Source of the DNA: Pseudomonas sp. K2I15
Lineage (GTDB): Bacteria > Pseudomonadota > Gammaproteobacteria > Pseudomonadales > Pseudomonadaceae
Direction: 5' to 3'
DNA length: 64,000 nt
Assembly (NCBI RefSeq): GCF_002204795.1
Contig: NZ_NIXO01000001.1
Location: 248,001 to 312,000, forward strand
Numbering within the stretch: the first letter of the stretch is position 1; every line of letters begins with the position of its first letter. Below are positions 10,755 through 18,376 of this stretch, one piece after another. The notes under the pieces were generated by a model. It was not told the DNA's origin. It worked only from the letters and a program-made list of their open reading frames with translations, and made no database searches. The position numbers were made by a program, and so were the translations under genes.

Positions 10755-10783
10755 TTGTTGCACTGGGGTCTTTCTGGTATAAA
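10755..10783 (+). promoter_or_regulatory. Sigma-70 promoter of rpmB-rpmG
   Basis: TTGTTG (10755-10760) and TATAAA (10778-10783) are separated by 17 bp. Initiation near 10790 gives a leader of about 140 nt before rpmB. Confidence 0.7.
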
Positions 10784-10852
10784 GCAGCGCTCTTTTCTAG
10801 GGGCCCGGTTCCTTCGCTAGTAGGTGTAGCCGGTAAGACCCTAAAGAAACGC

Positions 10853-10906
10853 GGCGCCTGGCGCCAAATGACTGAGAGATTAAGCGGCCAACCCATGCCG
10901 GGTTGG
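10853..10906 (+). promoter_or_regulatory. Structured 5' leader of rpmB
   Basis: Two perfect small stems lie in the leader: GGCGC-CTG-GCGCC (10853-10865) and CCAACCC-ATGCC-GGGTTGG (10888-10906), the second ending 25 nt before the start codon. Neither has a T-run, so they are not terminators. They could be a translational control site, which is inference only. Confidence 0.45.
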
Positions 10907-10931
10907 GCATGTGGTTTTAGAGGGCTGAGGC

Positions 10932-11165
10932 ATGTCGAGAGTCTGTCAAGTTACCGGTAAGGGTCCGGTGACTGGGAATAACATTTCCCACGCAAACAAC
11001 AAAACCCGTCGTCGTTTCCTGCCAAACCTGCAGCATCACCGCTTCTGGGTTGAAGAAGAGAAACGTTTTGTTCGTCTGCGCGTATCTGCCAAAGGCATGC
11101 GTATCATCGACAAGCGTGGCATCACTGTCGTGCTGGCCGAACTGCGCCGCGACGGCAAAATCTAA
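10932..11165 (+). CDS. rpmB: Large ribosomal subunit protein bL28
   Basis: The 77-residue basic protein ([20 protein letters not shown], ending LRRDGKI) is a full-length L28. It is a structural protein of the 50S subunit. rpmG follows after 11 nt, the usual operon. The start follows a leader of about 140 nt. Confidence 0.98.
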   Translation: MSRVCQVTGKGPVTGNNISHANNKTRRRFLPNLQHHRFWVEEEKRFVRLRVSAKGMRIIDKRGITVVLAELRRDGKI

Positions 11166-11176
11166 GGAGCTAAATC

Positions 11177-11332
11177 ATGCGTGAATTGATTCGAATGATC
11201 TCTAGCGCCGGTACTGGTCACTTCTACACTACCGACAAGAACAAGCGTACTACCCCGGACAAGCTCGAAAAGAAAATGTTCGACCCGCGCGTTCGTAAGC
11301 ACGTGATCTACAAAGAAGGCAAAATCAAGTAA
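11177..11332 (+). CDS. rpmG: Large ribosomal subunit protein bL33
   Basis: This short 51-residue gene reads [20 protein letters not shown] and ends VIYKEGKIK, a standard L33. It has no zinc-binding Cys-x-x-Cys pairs, so it is the zinc-independent (C-minus) form. TAAGGAG precedes the ATG, 11 nt after the rpmB stop. An intrinsic terminator follows. Confidence 0.98.
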   Translation: MRELIRMISSAGTGHFYTTDKNKRTTPDKLEKKMFDPRVRKHVIYKEGKIK

Positions 11333-11350
11333 TTGGTTTTCTTTCTTGTG

Positions 11351-11388
11351 AAAAAAAGCCCGTATCTCACGATGCGGGCTTTTTTTTG
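11351..11388. terminator. Terminator of rpmBG, also usable by the convergent cupin gene
   Basis: AAAAAAAGCCCG(T/C)AT pairs with ATGCGGGCTTTTTTTT across a short loop. A and T tracts on the two sides make it bidirectional. Confidence 0.9.
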
Positions 11389-11403
11389 TGCCTGAAGAAT
11401 TGA

Positions 11404-11766
11404 TCAGGCCTTTTCTTCGAACACCACGTAGATCTTGCGGCAGGGTTCAAGCACTTCCCAGGTGCCGCTGAAGCCTGCCGGAATGACGAACCGGTCGCCG
11501 GCCCGCAAGGTCTTGGCGTTGCCGTCGGCGTCGCGCAATACAGAAACGCCCTGCACGATCTCGCAGTACTCATGCTCGGTGTAGTTGACCGTCCACTGCC
11601 CGACTTCACCTTCCCATACCCCGGCGTTCATTTGGCCGCACGGGCTGTTGTAGTGGTTGTAGACGGTTTGCTCGGGGTCGCCCTTGAGGATTTTCTCCGC
11701 GGCCGGACGGTAGCGATCAGGCTCGGTCCTGGCCTGGCTGAAGTCGACGATATTCTGGATGTTCAT
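11404..11766 (-). CDS. Cupin domain protein (DUF861/EutQ-like)
   Basis: The 120-residue protein carries a single cupin barrel: GEVGQWTVNYTEHEYCEIVQG and LRAGDRFVIPAGFSGTWEV. DUF861 cupins are small enzymes or ligand-binding proteins of uncertain activity. It is divergent from the kauB aldehyde dehydrogenase gene and shares its ~230-bp regulatory region. That suggests, but does not prove, a role in amine or amino-acid catabolism. Confidence 0.85.
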   Translation of the reverse strand: MNIQNIVDFSQARTEPDRYRPAAEKILKGDPEQTVYNHYNSPCGQMNAGVWEGEVGQWTVNYTEHEYCEIVQGVSVLRDADGNAKTLRAGDRFVIPAGFSGTWEVLEPCRKIYVVFEEKA

Positions 11767-11809
11767 GGGCGTGTCCCGTCTGGCCTGCGGTTGGAGAGCT
11801 CAAAGTCTA

Positions 11810-11827
11810 TGTTTATTAAAATGAACA
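11810..11827. promoter_or_regulatory. Candidate operator in the cupin/kauB divergent region
   Basis: TGTTTATTAAAATGAACA is nearly palindromic (TGTT-N8-TGAACA). Related 18-mers stand upstream of the PauR-like gene (23611) and of the PuuB-like gene (19682). A second AT-rich dyad, TCAA-N5-TTGA, is at 11854-11866. A PauR site is inferred from the shared pattern and gene content only. Confidence 0.4.
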
Positions 11828-11995
11828 TCGCAAGGGCGTTTGCTGCCGTTATGTCAAATATATTGAAACATCCATCGTCGCTGGTTTAGGGTGGCAGCTG
11901 CCTTGAGCCGAACAGCTGGCTGGCCGGGCAAGAATTCTTCGAAGGTGCTGGGTACATCGCCTGGCCCTTGTATTCAACAAGAGGAGGACACTCGC

Positions 11996-13489
11996 ATGAC
12001 CACCCTGACCCGTGCCGACTGGGAACAACGCGCCAAGGATCTGAAGATCGAAGGCCGCGCCTACATCAATGGCGAATACACTGCCGCCGTTTCCGGTGAC
12101 ACGTTCGAATGCTTGAGCCCGGTCGATGGCCGCCTGCTGGCAACCGTTGCCAGCTGTGACCTCGCCGACGCCCAGCGCGCCGTTGAAAACGCCCGCGCCA
12201 CCTTCAATTCCGGTGCCTGGTCGCGCCTGGCGCCGGCCAAGCGCAAAGCCACCATGATCCGTTTCGCCGGCTTGCTCAAGGCCAACGCCGAAGAGCTGGC
12301 ACTGCTTGAAACCCTGGACATGGGCAAGCCGATCAGTGATTCCCTGAACATCGACGTCCCAGGCGCGGCGCAAGCGTTGAGCTGGAGCGGCGAGGCCATC
12401 GACAAGATCTACGACGAAGTCGCAGCCACCCCCCACGACCAACTGGGCCTGGTGACCCGTGAGCCAGTCGGCGTTGTCGCGGCCATCGTGCCGTGGAACT
12501 TCCCTCTGATGATGGCCTGCTGGAAACTCGGGCCGGCGCTGTCTACCGGTAACTCGGTGATCCTCAAGCCGTCTGAAAAGTCGCCGCTGACCGCCATCCG
12601 CATCGCTGCACTGGCCGTTGAAGCCGGTATCCCGAAAGGCGTGTTCAACGTGCTGCCGGGCTATGGCCACACCGTGGGCAACGCCCTGGCGCTGCACATG
12701 GACGTCGACACCCTGGTGTTCACCGGTTCCACCAAGATCGCCAAGCAATTGCTGATCCGCTCCGGCGAGTCGAACATGAAGCGCGTCTGGCTGGAAGCTG
12801 GCGGCAAGAGCCCGAACATCGTGTTTGCCGATGCCCCGGACCTGCAAGCCGCTGCCGAATCCGCCGCCGGCGCCATCGCCTTCAACCAGGGCGAAGTGTG
12901 CACCGCCGGCTCGCGCCTGCTCGTAGAGCGTTCCATCAAGGATAAATTCCTGCCGCTGGTGATCGAGGCCCTCAAGGCCTGGAAGCCAGGCAACCCGCTG
13001 GATCCGGCCACTACGGTCGGTGCGCTGGTGGACACCCAGCAGATGAACACCGTGCTGTCGTACATCGAAGCCGGGCATGCTGATGGCGCCAAGCTGGTGG
13101 CTGGTGGCAAGCGCACGTTGCAGGAAAGTGGCGGCACTTACGTCGAGCCAACGATTTTTGACGGCGTGACCAACGCCATGAAGATCGCCCAGGAAGAAAT
13201 CTTCGGCCCAGTGCTGTCGGTGATTGCCTTCGACAGCGTAGAAGAAGCCATTGCGATCGCCAACGACACCCAATACGGCCTGGCCGCTGCGGTGTGGACG
13301 TCGAACATCTCCAAGGCGCACCTCACCGCCAAGGCACTGCGTGCCGGTAGCGTGTGGGTCAACCAGTACGATGGCGGCGACATGACCGCACCGTTTGGTG
13401 GTTTCAAGCAGTCGGGTAACGGCCGCGACAAGTCGCTGCACGCGTTCGACAAGTACACCGAGCTGAAGGCGACCTGGATCAAGTTGTAA
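11996..13489 (+). CDS. kauB: NAD(P)-dependent aldehyde dehydrogenase, KauB/PuuC type
   Basis: The 497-residue enzyme has the general base in LEAGGKSPNIVF and the nucleophile Cys302 in NQGEVCTAGSR. It resembles 4-guanidinobutyraldehyde and gamma-glutamyl-gamma-aminobutyraldehyde dehydrogenases, which oxidise aldehydes from arginine and polyamine breakdown (KauB/PauC in P. aeruginosa). The exact substrate is inferred from similarity and from the PuuB-like and PauR-like genes nearby. The start at 11996 follows a strong GAGGAGG; the longer open frame from 11891 lacks homology. AACAAGAG just before the Shine-Dalgarno is 7 of 8 to the Hfq/Crc A-rich motif. Confidence 0.9.
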   Translation: MTTLTRADWEQRAKDLKIEGRAYINGEYTAAVSGDTFECLSPVDGRLLATVASCDLADAQRAVENARATFNSGAWSRLAPAKRKATMIRFAGLLKANAEELALLETLDMGKPISDSLNIDVPGAAQALSWSGEAIDKIYDEVAATPHDQLGLVTREPVGVVAAIVPWNFPLMMACWKLGPALSTGNSVILKPSEKSPLTAIRIAALAVEAGIPKGVFNVLPGYGHTVGNALALHMDVDTLVFTGSTKIAKQLLIRSGESNMKRVWLEAGGKSPNIVFADAPDLQAAAESAAGAIAFNQGEVCTAGSRLLVERSIKDKFLPLVIEALKAWKPGNPLDPATTVGALVDTQQMNTVLSYIEAGHADGAKLVAGGKRTLQESGGTYVEPTIFDGVTNAMKIAQEEIFGPVLSVIAFDSVEEAIAIANDTQYGLAAAVWTSNISKAHLTAKALRAGSVWVNQYDGGDMTAPFGGFKQSGNGRDKSLHAFDKYTELKATWIKL

Positions 13490-13505
13490 GTAACCCCGGC
13501 GACCC

Positions 13506-13607
13506 CTGTAGGAGCGAGCTTGCTCGCGATGGACTTGAACGATGACGCAGGCATTCTGAATGCCCGCAGCGCGCTCAAGTTTTTCGCGAGCAAGCTCGCT
13601 CCTACAG
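13506..13607. repeat. REPIN (TGTAGGAGCGAGC class)
   Basis: CTGTAGGAGCGAGCTTGCTC and its near-perfect reverse complement flank a ~55-nt core. It lies between two genes that run the same way, kauB and the MFS gene, so it may affect read-through. Confidence 0.9.
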
Positions 13608-13651
13608 TTCGTTTGCGGCCCTGAAAAATAATGATCCACAGGAGCGTGGAA

Positions 13652-14794
13652 ATGCGTTGGGCGACCTATTTCGCCGTGTTGGCGTCGGTCTTGAGCGTGG
13701 GCCTGGCCCTGGGCGTGAGCATGCCGCTGGTGTCGCTGCGCCTGGAAAGCTGGGGCTACGGCAGCTTCGCCATCGGTGTAATGGCCGCGATGCCGGCCTT
13801 CGGTGTGCTGCTCGGCGCCAAGGTCTCCAGCGGCCTGGCCTCGCGCCTGGGCACGGCGAACCTGATGCGCCTGTGCCTGTGGGCCGGGGCGATTTCCATC
13901 GGTTTGCTGGCGGTATTGCCCAGCTACCCGGTGTGGCTGGTGCTGCGGCTGATGATCGGGGTGATCCTGACCATCGTGTTTATCCTCGGCGAAAGCTGGA
14001 TCAACCAACTGGTGATAGAGCGCTGGCGCGGCCGTCTGGTGGCGCTGTATGGCTGCAGCTATGCCTTGAGTCAACTGTCGGGCCCGTTGTTGCTGGGCGC
14101 GCTGGGCACGAATAACGACATTGGATTCTGGGTCGGTGTCGGCTTGCTGACCTTCTCGCCGATCCTGCTCCTGGGCCGTTCCGGCGCGCCGACCGCCGAG
14201 TCCTTCAGCGTGACCTTCGGCGACTTGCTGCGCTTCTGCCAGGGCTTGCCGGCGATTGCCTGGGCGGTGGCGTTATTCGCCGCGTTCGAAGCGATGATTC
14301 TTACGCTGTTGCCGGTGTATTGCCTGCAACAAGGCTTTACCGCCGAGATTGCCTTGGCGATGGTCAGCACGGTGGTGGTCGGTGATGCGTTGTTGCAATT
14401 GCCCATCGGCGCACTGGCGGATTATCTGCCTCGGCGCACGCTGTTTCTCGGCTGCGCGCTGATGCTGCTGGCGACGAGCCTGGCGATTCCACCGTTGCTG
14501 GATACGCTGATGATCTGGCCGGTGTGGGTGCTGTTCGGGGCCAGTGCCGGCGGGTTATTCACCTTGTCGCTGATCCTGATTGGCGAACGCTACCGTGACG
14601 ACGCTTTGGTGCGTGCTAATGCGCATATCGCGCAGCTGTGGGGCATTGGCTGCCTGATCGGGCCACTGGTGGCCGGCGCGGGCAGCCAGTGGATCAGCGG
14701 GCATGCCTTGCCGCTGTTGATGGCGGCGGGGGCGTTGGGGCTGGTGATTCTGTTACTTCGCCAAGGCGCATTCGGCGCTACACAGCCGGCCTGA
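13652..14794 (+). CDS. MFS transporter
   Basis: The 380-residue protein has about twelve hydrophobic helices and the MFS loop pattern GAKVSSGLASRLGTAN between helices 2 and 3. It begins MRWATYFAVLASVLSVGLALG. It should be an inner-membrane carrier of the YcaD-like branch, substrate unknown. The ATG at 13652 has AGGAGCG just upstream, better than the in-frame ATG at 13631. The neighbourhood hints at amines or amino acids, but no direct evidence supports that. It converges on the phospholipase-D-type gene, with a REPIN between. Confidence 0.88.
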   Translation: MRWATYFAVLASVLSVGLALGVSMPLVSLRLESWGYGSFAIGVMAAMPAFGVLLGAKVSSGLASRLGTANLMRLCLWAGAISIGLLAVLPSYPVWLVLRLMIGVILTIVFILGESWINQLVIERWRGRLVALYGCSYALSQLSGPLLLGALGTNNDIGFWVGVGLLTFSPILLLGRSGAPTAESFSVTFGDLLRFCQGLPAIAWAVALFAAFEAMILTLLPVYCLQQGFTAEIALAMVSTVVVGDALLQLPIGALADYLPRRTLFLGCALMLLATSLAIPPLLDTLMIWPVWVLFGASAGGLFTLSLILIGERYRDDALVRANAHIAQLWGIGCLIGPLVAGAGSQWISGHALPLLMAAGALGLVILLLRQGAFGATQPA

Positions 14795-14811
14795 ACTTGA
14801 AATGCGAACAA

Positions 14812-14908
14812 CTGTGGGAGCTGGCTGGCTTGCCTGCGATAGCGAAGTGTCAGCTTGCGCATCCTGTGCCTGACACTCCGCAATCGCGGGCAAGCCCGGC
14901 TCCCACAG
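14812..14908. repeat. REPIN of a second sequence class (TGTGGGAGCTGGC)
   Basis: The left arm CTGTGGGAGCTGGCTGGCTT pairs with ...GCAAGCCCGGCTCCCACAG. The left arm carries a duplicated GGCT. The sequence differs from the other REPINs in the window, so it belongs to another REP class. It occupies the convergent gap between the MFS gene and the lipoprotein gene. Confidence 0.85.
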
Positions 14909-14923
14909 GGCTCTGCGCTGTTC

Positions 14924-16495
14924 TTAAAGCATGCGTTCCAGCCCGACGGATGTGGCGAACCAGGCATTGAAGCGGCGCCACCAACTGCCCGGTTCGCGAG
15001 TCAGGGTGTGCAGTTGGCCGTTGTCTTCGGTCACCCACACCACTTGGCCATCTTGTAGTTTCGCCTCGTAGCTCAAGGCCGGCGCCATGCCTTCCAGCGC
15101 CAGGTTGCGCACGTGTTCCGCCAGCTCCGGGCTGTCTACCAGCACTCCGACTTCGGTGTTCCACAGCACCGAGCGCGGGTCGAAGTTGAATGAGCCGATG
15201 AAGGATTTCTCCCGATCAAAGATGATCGCCTTGCTGTGCAGGCTGGAGTCCGAGCCGTGGAAGGTGCCTTTGCGGAACAGATGGGGGCCGCTGCCGCCAC
15301 CGTCTCCCGGCTGGCGGCGCAATTCGTAGAGCTTCACCCCATGCTCCAGCAGTGCCTTGCGATAGGGCGCATAACCGCCATGCACCGCTGGCACGTCGGT
15401 GGCTTCCAGGGAGTTGGTCAGCAGGCTCACCGAGACGCCGGCGTCCGCACGACCGGTCAGGTACACCAGCCCAGGCTGCCCCGGTACGAAGTAAGCCGAA
15501 ATCATCATCAGTTCATGGCTGACACCTTCCAGCTCCGGCGCCAGTTGGGTGGTCAGCAGCAGCCGGGGGTCCGGATCGGCCTTGGCCAGCACTTTGCTCG
15601 GCGCATCCCACAGCGCCTGGTTCCAGGCCCAGATCAGCTCGCGGCGCCAGATGTCCATGCGCGGCTGGGTCTTGTAGGTGCGCAGGCGGTTATACAACGC
15701 ATGGTTTTGCTGGCGTGACTCGGCAAGTGAGTCTTCCAGGCGTACGCGGGCGCTGGCCAGGTCGCTTTTGGAGGCATTGCTGACGAAGTCGCCGATGGGT
15801 TTGCTCAGGGCACTGTTCCAGTACTGATCGAAGCTGTGGCCCAGTTGCTCGGCCACCGGGCCCACGCTGAGCATGTCGATATCGGTGAAGTTGAGGTTGG
15901 GTTCGGCGTCGAAATACTCATCCCCCAGGTTGCGCCCGCCAACGATGGCCACGCTGTTATCTGCCAGCCACAGCTTGTTGTGCATGCGCCGGTGTTGCAG
16001 CGACAGGTCGAACAGCCGCGCCATGGCCCGCGTGACGCCGGTGCTGCGGCCCAGGTGCAGCGGGTTGAACAGGCGGATCTGGATGTGCGGGTGGGCGGCT
16101 AGGGTGGCGATGATCTGGTCCAGGCCGTCGCTGGTGGTGTCGTCCAGCAGGATGCGCACGCGCACGCCACGGTCGGCGGCCTTGAGCAGCTCGTCCACGA
16201 GCATGCGGGTGCTGATGCCGTCGTGGACGATGTAGTACTGCAAATCGAGACTGGTCTGGGCGTTGCGGATCAGTTCGGCGCGGGCCATGAAGGCCTCGCT
16301 GCTGTTAGGCAGCAGGCGGAACCCGGAGCGGCCTTTGTACGGCGCAGCCTGGGCCTGGATCGAGCGGCCGAATGACGACTCGCTGGCGGGCAGCGCCTGG
16401 CTGGGCGTGCGTGGCGGGTCGATGGTGGCGCAGCCGCCCAGGGCCAGGATGCCCAGCAGGAAAAACGGTAATAGCCGTTGGGTCATCAATGACAT
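14924..16495 (-). CDS. Phospholipase D family lipoprotein (ClsC-like)
   Basis: The 523-residue protein begins with a lipoprotein signal (LLGILALGGCA). It has two HKD motifs, HNKLWLADNSVAIVGGRN and HSKAIIFDREKSFIGSFN, which form one phospholipase-D active site. It resembles ClsC/YmdC-type cardiolipin synthases, which make cardiolipin from phosphatidyl donors. Other members hydrolyse lipids, so the reaction is not certain. The lipobox predicts membrane anchoring. No YmdB-like partner gene is adjacent. Confidence 0.88.
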   Translation of the reverse strand: MSLMTQRLLPFFLLGILALGGCATIDPPRTPSQALPASESSFGRSIQAQAAPYKGRSGFRLLPNSSEAFMARAELIRNAQTSLDLQYYIVHDGISTRMLVDELLKAADRGVRVRILLDDTTSDGLDQIIATLAAHPHIQIRLFNPLHLGRSTGVTRAMARLFDLSLQHRRMHNKLWLADNSVAIVGGRNLGDEYFDAEPNLNFTDIDMLSVGPVAEQLGHSFDQYWNSALSKPIGDFVSNASKSDLASARVRLEDSLAESRQQNHALYNRLRTYKTQPRMDIWRRELIWAWNQALWDAPSKVLAKADPDPRLLLTTQLAPELEGVSHELMMISAYFVPGQPGLVYLTGRADAGVSVSLLTNSLEATDVPAVHGGYAPYRKALLEHGVKLYELRRQPGDGGGSGPHLFRKGTFHGSDSSLHSKAIIFDREKSFIGSFNFDPRSVLWNTEVGVLVDSPELAEHVRNLALEGMAPALSYEAKLQDGQVVWVTEDNGQLHTLTREPGSWWRRFNAWFATSVGLERML

Positions 16496-16548
16496 GGGTT
16501 CCGGATCAGGGCGGTTGTCGGCATATGACGGCTATTTCCCGAGAAAGG

Positions 16549-17973
16549 TCAGTCCACTGTTTCGGCCAGCAGCCTGATGGCGGTTGCGCCGACCTTGCGC
16601 ACAGCCTCTTCAATCTGCGGCGTTGGTTTGGCAGCGTAGTTCATGCGCAGGCAGTTCCTGTACTTGCCGGAGGCGGAAAAGATACTTCCCACAGCAATCT
16701 GTACACCTTCATCCACCAGCAATCGGTTGAGCTTCAGCGTATCGAAGCCTTCCGGCAGTTCCACCCACAGCATGAAACTGCCCTGTGGGCGGCTGGCGCG
16801 GGTGCCCACAGGGAAATAGCGGCTGACCCACTCGAGCATCAAGTCACGATTACGCTGGTATTGGGTGCGCATCCGCCGCAAATGCGGTTCGAAATGCCCG
16901 TTTTTGAGGAACTCGGCAATCGCGATCTGCGGCTGGGTAGCGGTGGCGCCGGTGCTGATGTATTTCATGTGCAGCACGCGCTCCAGGTAACGGCCGGGTG
17001 CCACCCAGCCGATCCGCAGGCCGGGTGCCAGGGTTTTCGAGAAGGAGCTGCACAGTACGACGCGGCCATCTTCGTCGAAGGATTTTATGGTGCGTGGACG
17101 CGGGTAGCTGTAGGCCAATTCCCCATACACATCGTCTTCGATGATCGCCACGTCAAAGCGCTGGGCGAGGGTCAGCAGCGCGCATTTGCGCGACTCCGGC
17201 ATGATGTAGCCTAGCGGGTTGTTGCAGTTGGGGGTCAGCTGGATGACCTTGATCGGCCACTGCTCCAGTGCCAGCTCCAGCGCTTCCAGGCTGATCCCGG
17301 TGAGCGGGTCGGTGGGGATTTCCAGGGCTTTCATGCCCAGGCCCTTCAGGGTTTGCATGGCGCCGTGGAAGCTTGGCGAGTCGACGGCGACGATGTCTCC
17401 AGGCTCACAGATGGCGTGGATACTGGCGGACAACGCTTCGTGGCAGCCGGTGGTGACCACCAAGTCCTGGGGCGTCAGTTGGCAGCCTGAATCGAGCATC
17501 AGGCGCGCGATCTGTTCGCGCAGGTCCAGGTTGCCGTGGATGGTGTCGTAATACAGCCCCGGCATGTCCTGGCGCCGGCTGATTCGGGCGAGGCTGCGCA
17601 GCAGGGGTTTCATGGTCGGCGACAATACATCTGGCATGCCTCGGCCCAACTGTATGGCGTCTTTGCGTGGTACCGCGCGAATCAGTTCCAGTACCTGGTC
17701 CCACTGGGATATTTCCACCGGGCGCTGGGCCGGGCGGCCTACGGCGGGCAGTGCCGGCAAGTCGCGGCCTACCGGTACGAAGTAGCCGGACTTGGGCTTG
17801 GGCATCGCCAGGCCGTTGTCTTCCAGCACGCGATAGGCCTGCTGTACGGTGCTCAGGCTCACCCCGTGCTCCACACTCAAGGCCCGCACTGATGGCAATC
17901 GATCGCCCGGGCGATAGAAGCCCTGCTCGATGCGCGTGCCCAACAGTTCGGCGAGGTTGACGTATAGCGTCAT
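16549..17973 (-). CDS. MocR-type transcriptional regulator (GntR HTH + aminotransferase fold)
   Basis: The 474-residue protein has an N-terminal GntR winged helix (YRPGDRLPSVRALSVEHGVSL) joined to a fold-type I aminotransferase domain. That domain has the PLP lysine loop in LCSSFSKTLAPGLRIGW. MocR proteins bind PLP or an aldimine to switch DNA binding, and they often control the divergent gene. Here that gene encodes a DUF1127 protein, and the 165-bp gap carries repeated CAGATA half-sites. The target pathway is unknown. It could serve the amine catabolic genes around it. Confidence 0.92.
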   Translation of the reverse strand: MTLYVNLAELLGTRIEQGFYRPGDRLPSVRALSVEHGVSLSTVQQAYRVLEDNGLAMPKPKSGYFVPVGRDLPALPAVGRPAQRPVEISQWDQVLELIRAVPRKDAIQLGRGMPDVLSPTMKPLLRSLARISRRQDMPGLYYDTIHGNLDLREQIARLMLDSGCQLTPQDLVVTTGCHEALSASIHAICEPGDIVAVDSPSFHGAMQTLKGLGMKALEIPTDPLTGISLEALELALEQWPIKVIQLTPNCNNPLGYIMPESRKCALLTLAQRFDVAIIEDDVYGELAYSYPRPRTIKSFDEDGRVVLCSSFSKTLAPGLRIGWVAPGRYLERVLHMKYISTGATATQPQIAIAEFLKNGHFEPHLRRMRTQYQRNRDLMLEWVSRYFPVGTRASRPQGSFMLWVELPEGFDTLKLNRLLVDEGVQIAVGSIFSASGKYRNCLRMNYAAKPTPQIEEAVRKVGATAIRLLAETVD

Positions 17974-17997
17974 GGCGATGCTTCCCGGTTACCAGTA

Positions 17998-18044
17998 CAG
18001 ATAGGCTGAAAATACAGGATTCAGCCGCAGATAGGCAGTATCTG
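17998..18044. promoter_or_regulatory. Candidate MocR operator (direct plus inverted CAGATA repeats)
   Basis: CAGATAGGC occurs at 17998-18006 and again at 18028-18036, exactly 30 bp apart. The second copy continues into TATCTG, making a perfect dyad CAGATA-GGCAG-TATCTG (18028-18044). Direct plus inverted half-sites are typical of MocR binding regions. Binding itself is inferred. Confidence 0.55.
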
Positions 18045-18138
18045 TATGGATTTAATACTGGGTGGTTGAATCTGTCATGGTTTTGCGCACCGGCTCATCC
18101 TACGGACTCATGGCAATACGTAAATGAGGGGCAGGAAA

Positions 18139-18375
18139 ATGAGCGGTTTGAGCGATGTGCGGTTGGCGTTACACAGTCAGGAACTTGAAGCAGGGCAGCA
18201 GCAGGGGATGTCGGCACGCACCATGCCGCGTGCGCTGGGCCGCTGGTCCCTGTTCTGGCACCGCATGCACACGCGCAAAACCTTGCTGGAACTGACTCCC
18301 GAGCAGTTGCGCGATATTGGCCTGAACGTCGAACAGGCGCGCCAGGAAGGGCTGAAACCCTTCTGGCGCGGTTGA
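18139..18375 (+). CDS. DUF1127 small protein
   Basis: The 78-residue basic protein ends in a DUF1127 domain (LLELTPEQLRDIGLNVEQAR, then KPFWRG). Members are small Arg-rich proteins; some have been linked to RNA or phosphate and carbon metabolism in other bacteria, but no function is assured here. The ATG at 18139 follows GGGGCAGGA. The gene is divergent from the MocR regulator and stops 1 nt from the end of the convergent oxidase gene. Confidence 0.85.
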   Translation: MSGLSDVRLALHSQELEAGQQQGMSARTMPRALGRWSLFWHRMHTRKTLLELTPEQLRDIGLNVEQARQEGLKPFWRG

Positions 18376-18376
18376 T

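Larger units (their letters stand above)
10474..10931. other. Intergenic region holding the rpmB promoter and leader; no gene seen
   Basis: This 458-bp divergent gap has no convincing reading frame. The left part would carry the promoter of the substrate-binding protein gene, which I cannot place. The right part holds a good sigma-70 promoter and a ~140-nt leader with two hairpins ahead of rpmB. Confidence 0.6.

Noticed and set aside
11849..14074. 741-codon open frame on the minus strand across kauB
   Set aside because: It is antisense to kauB and the MFS gene, has no recognisable domain, and arises from the high-GC third-position pattern.
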